From positions 3,031,001 to 3,095,000 of the forward strand of contig JASFXZ010000033.1 in NCBI GenBank assembly GCA_032209605.1: a stretch of DNA of 64,000 bases, read 5' to 3'. This DNA is from Mactromeris polynyma (lineage: Eukaryota; Mollusca; Bivalvia; Venerida; Mactridae). Below the pieces are notes generated by a model that was given only the letters and a program-made list of their open reading frames with translations, was not told the DNA's origin and did not search any database. Shown in pieces: positions 13,201 through 28,200 of the stretch. Both the position numbers and the translations under genes were made by a program. Position 1 is the stretch's first letter. Every line of letters starts with the position of its first letter.

Positions 13201-16200
13201 ACTGTGGCTTCTATGCTCAATGTAATTATAACCGTTTCTAGACGTTTGCCACTTTCATAGACGGCATTATTATCGTTTTTAGTAACAGTTGAACTTATGC
13301 CGGTTACTACATGATTTAAATTAATCTATTTGTGTGTTAGTATGTAGATTAGCAACTTCCAATGTGCTGGTTTCTGTGTGATAATTTGTTGCCTTGTGAT
13401 GAGTGTATGTGAAGTGTGTGCTGGTTTCTGTGTGATAATGTGTTGCCTTGTGATGAGTGTATGTGAAGTGTACAAATAGTGTATTACATTTTCCCCATTT
13501 GTATCTTGTGTGCCGACCAATTTGTCGACCAAAGCTTTTTTCGATATGATTCATTACCAACAGCTATAATATGATTACGCGAGGTATGGAACGGATGTGG
13601 GCTTAGAAATTAATAACATTATACGTGTGGTTTGTGAGCAATGTTACTTATTGTCTATATTTGAAAAACAAAACAATATGAAATATATTTGATTAAGTAA
13701 ATCTCGGCGAGTGTATAGTGTCTCACTATTTTAAGATATGTTTACGATATCAAGGCCTGCTGACCTAGATAAAGAATACGCTTATTAACGATTATTAATT
13801 AATACAAAGATATGTGTATTATCTAAACAACATTTACCTCAAAGTATTATATCAATATTGCAATACATGTGGCAATTTGACATTTTCCATTCGGAAATAG
13901 CGCGAGGTGAACTTTTGTTACACACGTCATTTCCTTGTTCATACGGCGTTAACCAGACATGTAGGTCACACACACGTCATTTCCTTGTTCATACGGCGTT
14001 AACCAGACATGTAGGTCACACACACGTCATTTCCTTGTTCATACGGCGTTAACCAGACATGTAGGTCCCACACACGTCATTTCCTTGTTCATACGGCGTT
14101 AACCAGACATGTAGGTCACACACACGTCATTTCCTTGTTCATACGGCGTTAACCAGACATATAGGTCACGAGAATATAATTCAATTTGTTAACAAACTTT
14201 TCATAGGCAACCGTAAAGACAGACACTTGTACTTCGAGCACTTGGATATTGGTATGTTGTATTGTTTCATACACTGAACGCTATTTGTATGTCGAACCCT
14301 TTGACTATACATGTAATATTTAATGATTGAAGCTGTAGTAGAAAAGACGTTTTATAACTTGCTTACATTTCATTGTACTCATTCATGCGATTAGTGCATA
14401 GTTTAAGTTACTTAAAATTAGAAAGAAATATAGTTATAACGTAATCTATTTTTACATGTACAATAGTAATCCAGCAAAACAAATGCAAAGTAAATTAAAC
14501 AGGATAGTTCTTATTACTATCAATGTCAGTAGAAAAAGCGAGGTCAACGAATGTGTTTAAATTAAATGTTCCAATCTTTTTCAGATTCCTTAAAGCCATG
14601 TAGGCTGTGGCCTATACTTTTTTCGAAAAGTGTCATTAAGATATAAAAATCTAAGATATTTAATGTATATGTTTGATGTTATTGTAAGCATATTTACCGG
14701 AACGAAATATACACCAAAACGCATCTCTGACGATCCAGCTGAATTTCTTTTCCAGGGGACCATGCCCCGGACCTCCGCCCCCCTAAAACTAGTCCTAGAC
14801 ATCAATTTCAGCTAAGCCTGTTGTTTTAAGAAAACGACTACATGTGTTTGAACAAATCAAATTTTCACAAAATTTTGACTGACCATTGTGAAACTTGTCC
14901 GTAGGTCAAATAAGTTGTCTTTTCAACATATACAATAATGCAAAGTTAATTCTGAATTTCTTTCTAAGATTACATTGATAAGTTATATAGTGATAAATCT
15001 CGGCATAAGCCCAAATGTTAATAGATCTACTTCATGTTTGCTTGAAATCAAATCCTGCCAGAAAACATAATATCCGCAAAGTGTGCAGTTCGCAACATGT
15101 TGAATCAGAGTACCACTTAAAAACGTACCGCCATCATATAGTTAAAGCAACATAATACGATTAAGTCAAATACCCTGGTCCATTATGTTCGTAATTCAAA
15201 ACTTTTCAAAAGTTTGTTAACTTCTCATGTTTGAATTTGGATGCGGCTTAATAACACAGGACACCAAACCAACAAATGTAATAACTTGAAGTAAACACAC
15301 ATACCCGCACGCATCCAGGTTGGAAGAATGCTTCATTTTCGCGTTATTTTTTCTGATTAAATCGGTTTTAAACACATTTGTATTTAGAATTGGAATATCA
15401 ACATTGATTCATTGTAAAATGTTGGGCAGTAGAATGGAAATCACTGATGAAAAAACAACAATTGTCAAAAAGAAATTCATTGAAATGAAACAAACGAAGC
15501 AATAATGCCAAGAGATGTAATTCATTCTGATAATGAAGCAAGAGTTGAATGCAAAGATGATGTGACATGAATACAAAATTGGAATAAAGCAAACTTAATT
15601 CATTGCAAAAAGTATTTCAACTGAAAGGAAAATCTTTCCGAAGGCAATTAGAGAGTTAATTGAAAAAAAACACCAACCCAATGGTATCTCAATTTCCGAG
15701 CGAGTGTCAGGAGCAATCACATGATGTCACTATACGCAACAAGCCAGCAGTTATGTGCTTTATTTAGTAGCGTTGTTTTAATCACAATCTACAATATCTA
15801 CCAAATTAAAACTCCTCAAGTGGCATTGGCGTATTAAGAATGTATGAATAATTCAAGAAGAAAATGTCGCATACAAAGTGCACAGCCACCCAAACACACA
15901 TAGATACATGCAAATATATACATACATACAAAGTGCACAGCCACACAAACACACATAGATACATGCAAATATATACATACATACAAAGTGCACAGCCACC
16001 TAAACACACAGATACATACAAATATATACATACATACAAAGTGCACAGCCACCTAAACACACATAGATACATGCAAATATATACATACGTACAAAGTGCA
16101 CAGCCACCCAAACACACATAGAGACATACAAATATATACATACATACAAAGTGCACAGCCACCGTAAGACACATAGAGGCATACAAACATATACATACAT

Positions 16201-19200
16201 ACAAAGTGCACAGCCACCGTAACACACATAGATACATACAAATATATACATACATACAAAGTGCACAGCCACCGTAACACACATAGAGGCATACAAACAT
16301 ATACATACATACAAAGTGCACAGCCACCGTAACACACATAGAGGCATACAAACATATACATACATACAAAGTGCACAGCCACCGTAACACACATAGAGGC
16401 ATACAAACATATACATACATACAAAGTGCACAAACAACAAAGAAAACACCATTATCAACATCCCTAAACCAAAGCAACTATCAAAACAACAACTGCAACA
16501 CCCGCAATCCAAAAACAGCAAAGAAAATACAATATATACGTCCGCAAGCAAAAACATCAACGCAAATCACCATTTTTAATATTCGTAACCTAAGATAAAA
16601 AAAAACAAAAAAACTACAACATCCCTAAACCAAAACAACTATCAAAACAACAACTACAACACCCGCAACCCCAAAACAACAAAGAAAACACCATTTTCAA
16701 CATCATTAACCCAAAACAACAATAAAAACAGTAACTACACGATCCATAACCCAAAACAACTATCAAAACAACAATTGCAACATCCCTAACCAAAACAACT
16801 ATCAAAATAACAACTATATCACCCGCAACCCAAAAACAACAAGAAAAAACACCATTATCAACATCCGTAACCCAAAACAACTATCAAAACAACAACTGCA
16901 ACACATGCAAGCCAAAAACAACAAAGAAAACACCGTTGTCAACATCCCTAAACCAAAACAACTACCGCAACATGAGTTGCATTTTGTAAATATGCTTGGG
17001 AATAGGGGAGCAAGGAATGGTATGAACGACCATTAAAATCAAATATGGAAAGGTCATGGTGACAACAAGGGGGAGGGAAGAATTGAATGGATGGAATAAA
17101 TCACAGACCCAGCAAAAACATGATATGGTTTGGTCAATAGTTGTCTATTAGTGAGGCATACTAGTATATGAATGATAAATTCTAACTGCCCTGCAAGCTA
17201 CCCCACCTTGTATGATCCTCAAATGTGAAACTGGTCATGAATATGAAATTGTCAAAAATGTGAAAATGGTCAATAACTGTTCAGATTGTCACAAATAATA
17301 ATTTCCTGAGAAAATTAACAACATACTATTTCGGTACAGATAAAATCGTGGGGTGGCTGCTTAAAGTAGCTTTCACATTTGTATGGATATTTTTTACATA
17401 TGTAGCAAAAACATTATAAGATTTTAACAACTAGGCTTCACACTTGTGGAAATTTTACGTAATTGACGATACTACCTTTGCTGACCCGATATTTTTTAAA
17501 CCGTTCGAAACAAAGTATCGGAATGGAAAATCGAAATGTCGTAAAAAACTGCACATCTTATGGGCGTTCAATTTTTAATGGACCCCACTCTTGTCTGAGA
17601 TCACTCCTCAATCCTTAAAAAAGGAACCATTCAGTTCATTATTACAGTTTGACAAAATTATTGAGTTATATTAAATTTTCTTTGCAGTTTTATAATACCT
17701 TCGAAACTGTGATGTATATATATAGATTCATGTCCTAGTAGCTCTATCTTGTAGATAATATAACATGTATTTAAATGCTCGTTTCATGGAAATACCTCAT
17801 TTTTTGCAATATTTTTACAATGCTATTCATTATTTTCAGACGTAGACCAAACTTACCCAACGGGAGAAGAAACACAATCAAGATTGAAAAGACTAGGTAA
17901 GTATTTATGTATATAAAAGTGCCGCTGTGCGATTTCCAACCTCTTCTTTAAGTGACGTCATTTATAAAAAAACGTCATATGTGACGTCATCATGTTCTGA
18001 CAGTAAGCAATATTTGCCCCATATGGCAATTTGAAATACAAGTGACTGTATGGAGTAAATATTGTGTCCTGGTTGCAAATAGTGATATCACGTGTTGCGT
18101 TTTCTTGAAATTACGTCACTTATAGAAGAGGTTGTAAATCCCAAAACAGCGCTCATTTTATTTTCTAACAAATCGAAAAAAACTTCTCTATTAATTTATC
18201 TTAGATGAGAAATTTGAAATAACAAAGTAGTTTAAGGACACGCCAGTACCGTTATATTTACATATCGTGATATTCACTTTCAAACGCGTTTTACTGACAG
18301 TAAAGATTAGAACAGAACAGCACTGACAAGAAACTTAATATAATGACCACCCTTAGTGCTAAAGAAAGTCGGTCTTTGTAGTAAGGTGGTCTAATCATCG
18401 ATTAAAGTACGGGGGAAAAATAATACCGGAAAAATAGGTCTTAATATTGAGGCGGTCTTTTAGTGATGATTTGATGCAAGTACCTACAATTGTAGCCATA
18501 AATGATCTGATACATGACTGATGATATAAGACTTTAGGTAATTATACGATGTTTATGTATTACAAATAATGCGAACATGAAGTCTCCATTTCTCTACAGA
18601 AACACAGTACATATATTCCATAGAATATAATTATTATCGTGACACGTTTTGCTGTGTAAAACTCGAAATACAAAAAAGCTCGAAGGAAGATATTTTATTC
18701 CATTAATTTGACGTTTTAGGATATTGACATTCAAATAATTCCAATCTCTTGTCGGCCAGTGTCGTAATCTTCTAAATGTCAGTCATTACAAGTACTCTCG
18801 CGAGACCACACGAGATATAGAAAGTAATAAGTCTCTCTATATTCACCATAAATGTTACTATATGATGTGTTTTTTGCCTATTGTATGTCAACTTGACAAA
18901 GTCCAAAACAAACTCTGATGCTTTATGGCCAGTATAAATATGGTATGACCCCACAACAGACGGCAATTACCACCTTCAAATCATCAATCATAGACCACTC
19001 AATCTACGCGATATTTCCCAAATTACTGCTCAAATTGACACATACCCGATATAATTGTCTCTTATTCATGTTTATTTAATGCGTAGTTGAAACAATAACA
19101 GCGTATGTCTTCCAAATTGACAGTGATCTCAGGAACTTTACGTTAAGTCAAGGAACCAGAAAATAGCAGAGAAAATTCTGTATATTCTGGCGAATATAGC

Positions 19201-22200
19201 TTGCTGTGTTAGTGGGTCCAGTAAGATAGGCAGACACACTGGATGAAGAACAGACGGACAGACGGATGGTCACATAGAACGACTTAGATACTTTCGTGAT
19301 TGTGAAATATTCTTGTTTTTTATTATCCAATAGGGACCGAAAAACGGTTTGTTTTTTATGGCTTTAATAAGAATTGCCAGAAAAATGTACTTTATGTTAC
19401 AAGAGGTTGTTGTATTCCTTTTAAGGGCTCGCTGGATTAGAAAACATAGATTTAATGGTGAAAACTCTACATAAACATAGATTACCGATGTCGGTGAGCA
19501 ACATGAACAATAACAGATTGCAGATGCTGATGAGAACGGTGGGGAGGAGGAGGAAGTAGAAGGGACAGCAAGCAAACAGTGGAACGGTATTAAATACCGC
19601 TATAAATGACACATCGATCAGTAACTTTGGTGACTTTAAGAAATTCTGCTATTCTAATTACATACCTCTTTTCATAAGGGAAAAAATTCTTGTTGATGAA
19701 CGAACTCTGCATTATTGAAGAATAATTCCATTGAAAAGTTAATTAAGACAAGTGGAAAATTGATTAATATGAGTGGAAAATGAATTAAGATATAACAACA
19801 CTTTTTCATTACTCAATGGCATCTAAACAGTTTGAAAATATTTTAGTGATTTAGTTATTTCTGTATGTGTACGACATATTTATAGAAAATGGTATTCGTC
19901 TTCTTTTACAATGCATAAGTTACACTTCTGTCCTTTAACAATACTAACTTAGTTTCCTTAAACAACTGTCCGTCTACCTGATTTAATGCATATGAAGAAT
20001 ATTTGAAAGTACTTATACGATTTTTTCTCATATTCGAAAGATCTAAGAGAGGTCGAAATCTGACATGTTATTGACTTGATTCTTGCAACATACAATGCCA
20101 TGCTTTGTATAAAACGAATTTTTATCTTTGCTTCACATAATATACAGGAGGCTATTTGTTGTGTCCTGTGGTTGAAATAAGTCAAACACCATGAAAGCTA
20201 ATACAATACAATACAATATCATTTATTGCATAAAACATATTACAATGTTTATAGCAAACAAAAATCTATTCTACACAACATGTAGAAGAAATACATGGAT
20301 TTTCAAAGAGCATTCACATTTTACATCATTTTCATACATTTGTTTGATTTCTACATAAATTGGCAAAGTAAATAAATTTCGCAAGATTACATTTATTTTT
20401 TGGATTTCCGCACATAAGATTCGTAAATTTCTGTATATTTGGCCAGGTGTAATAATAACGTTTTAAGTATTGAAGTCTAAGATTTCTGTATTTTGGACAG
20501 ATAAGTAAGAAGTGATATTCATTTTCTATCATATTTAAGTTACACTTATTACAAATCCTTTGATTTTTAGGTTGATTTTGATATCTTCCGCGTTCAATTT
20601 CCAAGTCATGAGAAGAAGTTCGAAATTTGGTTAGAGCTATTTTGAATTTTTTGTTTTTAATGAAGTTAAAATATAGTTCCATCGAAAATGAATGTTTAAA
20701 TAAACAGTATGTATTTAAGCGTCCTGAGATATTAATTGATGAGTAACAACCTTGATAATACATATCTAATATTCTTTGTTTTAATTGGTTATAATTAATT
20801 GATATTTCAAATTATATTATTACAACAACGTACATATTGCAATAACGAACACCAATGTTTACGTAAAGGTTGTGCACAATATAATATTTCAACATAAAGT
20901 AAACATTTTGGTGTATTTGTCCTAATTTACTTGCGTTAAAAGTAATTGATGTTCGAACAACTTGAACAAATAATTATTAGATTTATGATAAATAAACACA
21001 ATCCTTTTGTTTTAGTTATTCCGAAAATACGAAAAATGACCCTTCAGTGAAAAAAACAATACCTTACTAACTGACCGTATTTTATATATTATTCAACACT
21101 ATTAATGTTATAAAATGCTCGTCTGGTGACATCCGTCACCCTGTCTTAAGATTTATGATTTTGTCTTATTTTTTCAGTTATACCAATACGCTTACAAAAT
21201 ACATTGCCTCAATTGAAATTCAAAATTTGTTTTTGAAATTAGTGCTTTATCGTCTGCTTATAACATGATCATAACATACATGTTTTCTTCGATAGTGATA
21301 GTGACCAGACACCGCAACATTGTATACTAAATATACAACATCTTAATATCCGAAATAACAACATAGTATAAACAATGCATAAACTCATACAAACTTATTG
21401 TATATTTATGTTTTGCACTGTTTGTTCATGGGAAATAAAAGAAAGTTCTACTAACTGTTTTAGCCTTCGCTTTTTTTAGTTTCACGTTTTTGGATTAGAC
21501 CGAATTCTCTATGAATTATAGTGATCCTGACCTTCATGCATGAATATATTATACATCGATGACGCTGACTATATATTTTTCGTGAGAGAATCGTACATCA
21601 TCGGTATTCTTCGTTGCAGTTATGGAAATCATTGCATGTGTTGATTTCTTTCCATTTTATATCGTTAAATGACCAAACGTATACATCATTACGACGAGGA
21701 CCGAAGTTTATCGGATTAGAGAGGAAGATAAATCTGCATCAGGTTAATTTGTCCGAGTAATATTCTGCAAATATTCCATATAATGTGCTTTACTCACTGT
21801 GGGTCATGAGTTAATCAATTTACAAATACTAGCTCACTGACATCAGAAACAGCATACACATAACAGGAAATGTTCTTATTACTTGCAGAATTTTTCAAAT
21901 CCGATTAAGTTCTACCAGTTTTTCCGGCTGTGTCAATAATAAGCTCTCATTAGTGATATATACAGTAGCTTCAGCAAGTATAGACGTCTGGCTTGTAATA
22001 TTTATCGGTGTACCACAAATTCTACAGAGACAAATAAAACAATTGCAACACCGCAACAAATCCAATTAGACTTGATTTGTATGCACCGAAATAATACAAT
22101 GAAGCGGGGGGGGGGGGAATAAAATGCTTTATACCTAATTTAGACCATGAAAAAAAGCATTCCGTCTAATTACAGACGTATTTGTAACGTCTATGAAGTA

Positions 22201-25200
22201 CTCGTGGTCTATGGCGGGTAGACAATTACGCTCGTGTATAATTCGAACACAACGAAATTGTCAATCATATACATAAATAATTGTAACCCCGAAAACTATT
22301 TTAGCTTTGAGTGACACATGTACTGATATACATCCATCGTTGATGCAGCGTGCCGGAAGAAGAAAACAATCTGAATTGTATTCAGAAACAAGACGATTGG
22401 TGGTTACTGCAAATGAGGGTATAAAGATGACTCATATAATTACGGTTATAAAACATGTTGAGGTGGTCAGTCAATGAAAACATTCTTAAGAAAATATTGA
22501 CCAATAGATATTGTGTTCACAATAACAGTTATTCTCAACTAATTTTAAATCAACTGTAGTAAACTTTAGGATAGGACAAAGAATAAGTTGCTACAGTGTT
22601 TGCTACAAACAGAAGACAGTGTCTCTCCACACAGACCTCCGGGAAAACAACAGTCCATTGATGGTTGAAGATAGGAGTACAGCCATGGTAGCAAACATCG
22701 CCGTGGCCTCGAGATTTTAATCAGTGGCAACGAGTCATTAAGCGAAGTCGTGGTCACGTGACACTACTTTACTAAGGAATTGTTACGAAACATGTAATAT
22801 ATATATAATTTATTTCACATAACACTCCTATTCAACCTTATATTAATCAGAACTGGTAGACTTGAATAAAAACTCATTATTTGAACATAAAAACTCCAAA
22901 ATCATGCACATTTCAAACTGTTAGAATGAGACAGAGAAACAGGTGTCACAGACTTTAAATGCGAAACATGGCAACATACTAGTTGAGCATCCTCTCATGT
23001 TATCATTGTTTGTTATAGGTTTACTTTGTACAATTATCCACTAAAGTCTCTTATCCATGCCAACATTGATACACGGGTCATCTGCCTATAGTGGTCACTT
23101 CACGCTCAGTCCCAAGTCTCTCCAGTGTAAACAGGTTCGACCGAACACGTACAAGCCAAACCATAGCTTTAAAACATTTTCATATAAGTCGCTTGAAACA
23201 AGAAATATATATCTCTTCTAGTATCCTCTTTACAGCAGTTGATCTGTCAGAATGTTTTGATAAAACATAACAGAATATGAGAGTAAACATCCGGTTGACT
23301 CAGAAAGAGTTTCGTTAAATGACAACCGTTATGAACAAACTATAACATAGAATGACCCCATTACAAAAATGTGAATTGCTATCTAGAATTTATCCGAACA
23401 GAATACACAAGAGATGTTAACATAATCCGTGTCGTGGGTATTATACGTCCCTTGGCCATTTCTAAATATACGAAGCATTTATTGAGTATTACATCAAGAA
23501 GAGCACGAGTTTTGACCACAAATTGGACGATTCGAAATTTACGTTAACACTTTTCGAAATACATTTACGATGAAGAATCTAAGTAACTCCTATCTTTGGG
23601 CGTAGGGGGTGTTTGACACTTGGTTGATTTAACAATCGCAAATGTACTTGTTCCATTTCGGAAGAATATTTTTTTAGACAACATACATGAAGATCTTCAG
23701 TACGTAAATGTAAGTTATCTACTGCGTTTATGAATTTAACCAAATAGAATGTTTACTAGATGTACAAACGATGGATACCTTGTGTGCATTTACGTTCGTG
23801 GAGACTTCACGTAATGTGTGCGTTTTCAACGGCATTTGTCTGAACTATCTTACCCAATTGCCTGCATGGACTTGTTCAATATATCGTAGTTTTAAACTTG
23901 ATATTTTTTCACCACATGAGCCATGAATAAATGTCCATATCTTATAGTGATACGGCTATCGGGAAATATCACATTAAAGCGTTATAATGTACTGATCTTA
24001 CCTCAGATACTTTTGTTACCTGCCTGGTCAAACGATTCAGAGGTCGTTAGTATCTCTTGACCGAAACAAGGTTCAGCCAGCGAGCTCGTCCGGGCTTGCA
24101 GGGCGCCAGCTAAATTCAGAATGGTCAATGCAACATGGTCAGATCACGCGCGTCCCCGAGTTATTGTGTCAAGCATAGGAACCTGCATGAACATGTGTCT
24201 ACACTCCGTGCTTACGTTAACGATCACACACTAGGATATTGTGTGCATTCTGAAAGTGTGATCTGCCGGGATCCATCTACTTACATCAAGTTGCAGAAAG
24301 GCGTGAGGGCAACAATGATATTTTCTATTCCTAAAACATATTACTAAGCTTTCGACGTTTAGAAATGTTTGTTCTGAACATTAACTTGTTATAGGAGAGA
24401 GAGCGAGAGACGCATGTTCGGCGCAGCTGTACTAACATGATTTTGCTTTTTGCATATTACTGTATTAATTAATAGTATGACACTTAGACATTTGAGCCGC
24501 AATAAATGCGAATGTAATCTTAAACAGTGGTTGTTGCCGTGTTTGCACTTCTTAACTTATCAAGAAGATGTAGAAACACAACGCGTGTAGTACTACAATC
24601 TTACCCTTGGAAAATACGACATAGTGCGAACAAAGCTGCTAAAATTGTTTAGATAACCTACACGGACTAAATTGTTTCATTACGCGAACATTAAGATAAT
24701 TACATTGATCTAAAGGATTTGAGGGTTAGTTTGCTATCGTACTCGACTTCAGTCATTCAGACAATATTAAAGTCAAGGGTCTTAGGTTAAGAAAATGAGC
24801 TTTGAGACCAACCTAGTCCGCCCAGTTTGCTCAGTCAGTAGAGCTTGGAACTCCAGGGGATGCGTCTCAGTTCAGACTAGTATCACAGTTTCAAATTTCA
24901 AGTATGTGATTGGTTGTTTCTGGGCTGAGTCTTATACTGCCCAATGGTAAGGCTGCATTCTTAGACTGATCTCCAAACTATGTTTTATGACTTCATGCCA
25001 GGACACAATAATCCACTTCGTTAGAACGTATTTGAAGAACGTCAGAATGGTATAATTTAAGTATCTCTTTTATTAGTGACTTCAACATAACTTCGAATTT
25101 TCATTCGCTAAACCTCGGCCAACTACGTTCATTGATCACGTGACGACTGAGTGCATGATAGATGGGTATTTTCCAGTGTTATAACCAATCAAATGTGTAC

Positions 25201-28200
25201 ACAAGGTATAGCCTTTCGTGTCTGTCAAGGGAAATTTTGACTATCTAGCTAATCGGTTTTCCATTTACAGAAAGCAGTGTTTCGTTCTTTCATCGAGGAT
25301 TGTACTGAAACGTATTACAAATAGAGTGGCGAATTTGACTAACGAGATGCTGAGTATGAACGAGATGACGCATTTTAAAATATACGCAGATCGACAGCTG
25401 TTTAAATGACCTTAAATTTACAGGCATCGGAATAACTTTGGCATGCCAAAAAACGATAGTCACTTACGTTACACTTATTTAGTTTTTCTAACAATTGTCA
25501 TAGTCACAGCGCCATTTCTATGACAGGGAAAGCTATATATTCAATGCACACTCGCATTTATTAAACAAGAAAAACATTGATGCATAACATCAAGTCGGCG
25601 CAGAACCTATTGTACAAAGAAAGCTTAATTATTTATAGGGTGGGTTGGAAAAGAGAGGATGTTTGGTTAAAAATGTGTCTCTTAGGAAAGTGTTTCAACC
25701 ATGCAATTGCGGGGTAATGAAAAATATTACATAATTGGTGACACGACTGTTTGTGCCAAATGTGACTCGTCTCGGGACAATTAGTGCCATATGAAATATT
25801 CACTGTGACATTCCATCTTGATGTTTTAAAAATATTATATAGTCATCATACATGAGTAATATTCAATTTTGTTTATTCATATAATTATTCATGACTTATA
25901 TGAATTCTATTGGACTGTTTATCAAGTTGGAGACACATTGTCACAGCATGAAATGTCTTTGCTATGGAACGTCTTGGAGCGACATAAGCAACAACATGGT
26001 AGAGCGACTGCACACGTGCCTGGGCATAAAGATAATAAACACCTAATAAAAGGATTATGTTTTGTAAATATAAATAAAAGTTCAGTTTTAGGCTGGAAAA
26101 AGACATGTTAGAACAAGTATCTGAAGTTATATGATATTTAAAGCTTTAACGAAAAGATTTACTATAATATTGTAGGAGAGTGCCGGAAATTAGCTGAAAG
26201 CGCTGTCATTCTTAGAAGACCATTATTGTCAAAACAGTTTTTGAAAGAGTGCAAATTGCAAGTACAAGAATACATGTACATGTATATGCATGTGTTTCAC
26301 TATAGAGAATGTTGACATACCTCTCGAAATCCGTATATGAAGGCACTTCTTAAAGACTTTATGAATGAAAAATACAAATTGGACAGTTTTTACATGAAAG
26401 TATATAAAAATGATTTAGGTATGGTGAATTACAGCTTCAATGCAAACGTACAATGAGAAACGAAAACAAAATATTTCAAGCAAGTAAATACTGAACACAT
26501 CAATAACAATGAAATGGCCATATATAAAAAGTATGAAGTGCATACATTTGCAAGCAAGTTAAAATTATAGTGCCAAAATTTGATTTTTGTTTTCTACTTC
26601 TCAAAATTTCACAGACGGCAGGTCTTTTCTTATGGTTTTATTTTTCTTATATTTCTCAAAATAACAAAAACATTGAGCGATGCTGGCTGCAAACTTAAAA
26701 CTAGACATCAGTGAGCCACTCGCTTTGACTTGAATGTTACCATGAGATGCACAACTAGTTTCTGTTAATGGGTCACAGCTCCTTAATGCCTTGGTGGATA
26801 TGCATCAAAGATGTCTTACATCATCTACACTTCTGATAGCTTCTGTTTGCCAAGTTACATTTCCTTGAAAACTGATTAAGTATTTCTTGCCATAAACTAA
26901 ATACATGTATGCTATATCTGGACACAACAACTGACAGACAGGTTGATTCTGAACTAATTGAAAACTGTAAAGCAAAAATTATAGCATTTCAAGTTTAAAT
27001 TTATAATGTTCAATAGCACGATGTTAGTCTTGGCTTAACTTCAACAGCCTTTCAAACTTCAAATTTGTCTGAAAACAGTTTCATCTGATTTCCTCTCATT
27101 TGGACAAAATAATGCTACTGTACATTATAATAAGGGGGCTTACCATTGTGTGTTCTAATTCCTAGTTGTGTAGCTATTCGTCCATGCTGTCCTAGATTAA
27201 TGCATTTTCCCAATCAAGACGTTTATAACGAAGCATCGAATCGTACACATATGTGTTGATCAGAATAATAGACATACCAAACACATATTATACAGCTCCA
27301 TGCTCGCTTTAGTCTATCCGAATTTGTTTTCATTTCCTATTGTTATCTGTTTTCGCTACTGCATAAATTTTCCAGTATTTGAATGATTTTCCAAACTTGT
27401 CACAAGTATTTCATGCTGCACAAGTATCCCGAACCTTTAAAAGTCTGTGCAGCGGTTGTGTCAACCTTATTTAGCCTAAGTTTTGATGCATTTAATGTAA
27501 ATTTCTTGCTAACGTCAGTGATCTTTGCAGGTACTCCCATGTTTATAATGCATTGTGGGAGTGTTAACTACGATAGCTAGGCATATATTTAATATCGTTG
27601 TCGTCTTTAAGGATGCACAAATGTGATTTTAATGTCAGATTTTATCTTGTAGTCCTATTTTTTCTGTCTTTCACCATTTCATACTGTGAAAAATCGATTT
27701 TCCATGATTTAAAACATGTTAATCTCAGGAAAAGACGTGTAACCAATCATGTTACGAATGACATTCAAGAACGACTTCTCTCGATAGCTAAAAATATGGA
27801 CAGACTATTTTCGGAAATCGTGGGATGGGAGAACGCTTGAGCTTGTAACGGTAGCATTTGTACCGAAAGGTTATTAAATGCATGAGAGTAGCTCTACCTT
27901 TAAATGCTAAACGTATCCTTTACACTAGCGCAGAATTTTGCGCATTTTAAAGGAGCGGTTAATCCGACCAACTACAAATCGATTTGGTGTGGTCTTTACA
28001 ACATATCTTCTGTTTTGTTTTAATTTTGTATTACAAGCTACGGAATCTGTTGAGACTTCCTCTGAACCATTTGATAGCAATAAGTAATATTTCATTATAT
28101 AATAATTTATGGACGGAATGGTTCGTCCCCAATTCTGTTACGTCCGGATCGGCACGAACAGGCGTTTATCCATTCCTAAATCATGAGCCTTGCGCATGCG

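Noticed and set aside
15806..16560. Minus-strand ORFs of 223, 186 and 126 codons, Cys/Tyr/Val-rich and repetitive
   Set aside because: They lie within the 55-bp minisatellite. Several frames are open at once and the peptides simply echo the DNA repeat.
22105..22120. Poly-G run as a quadruplex or regulatory site
   Set aside because: A single homopolymer run with no further G-tracts and no gene nearby.
27383..27580. Alternative terminal exon after CTTTGCAG near 27532
   Set aside because: It would fit phase 1 but has a weaker pyrimidine tract and a composition unlike the acidic exons; kept only as an alternative.
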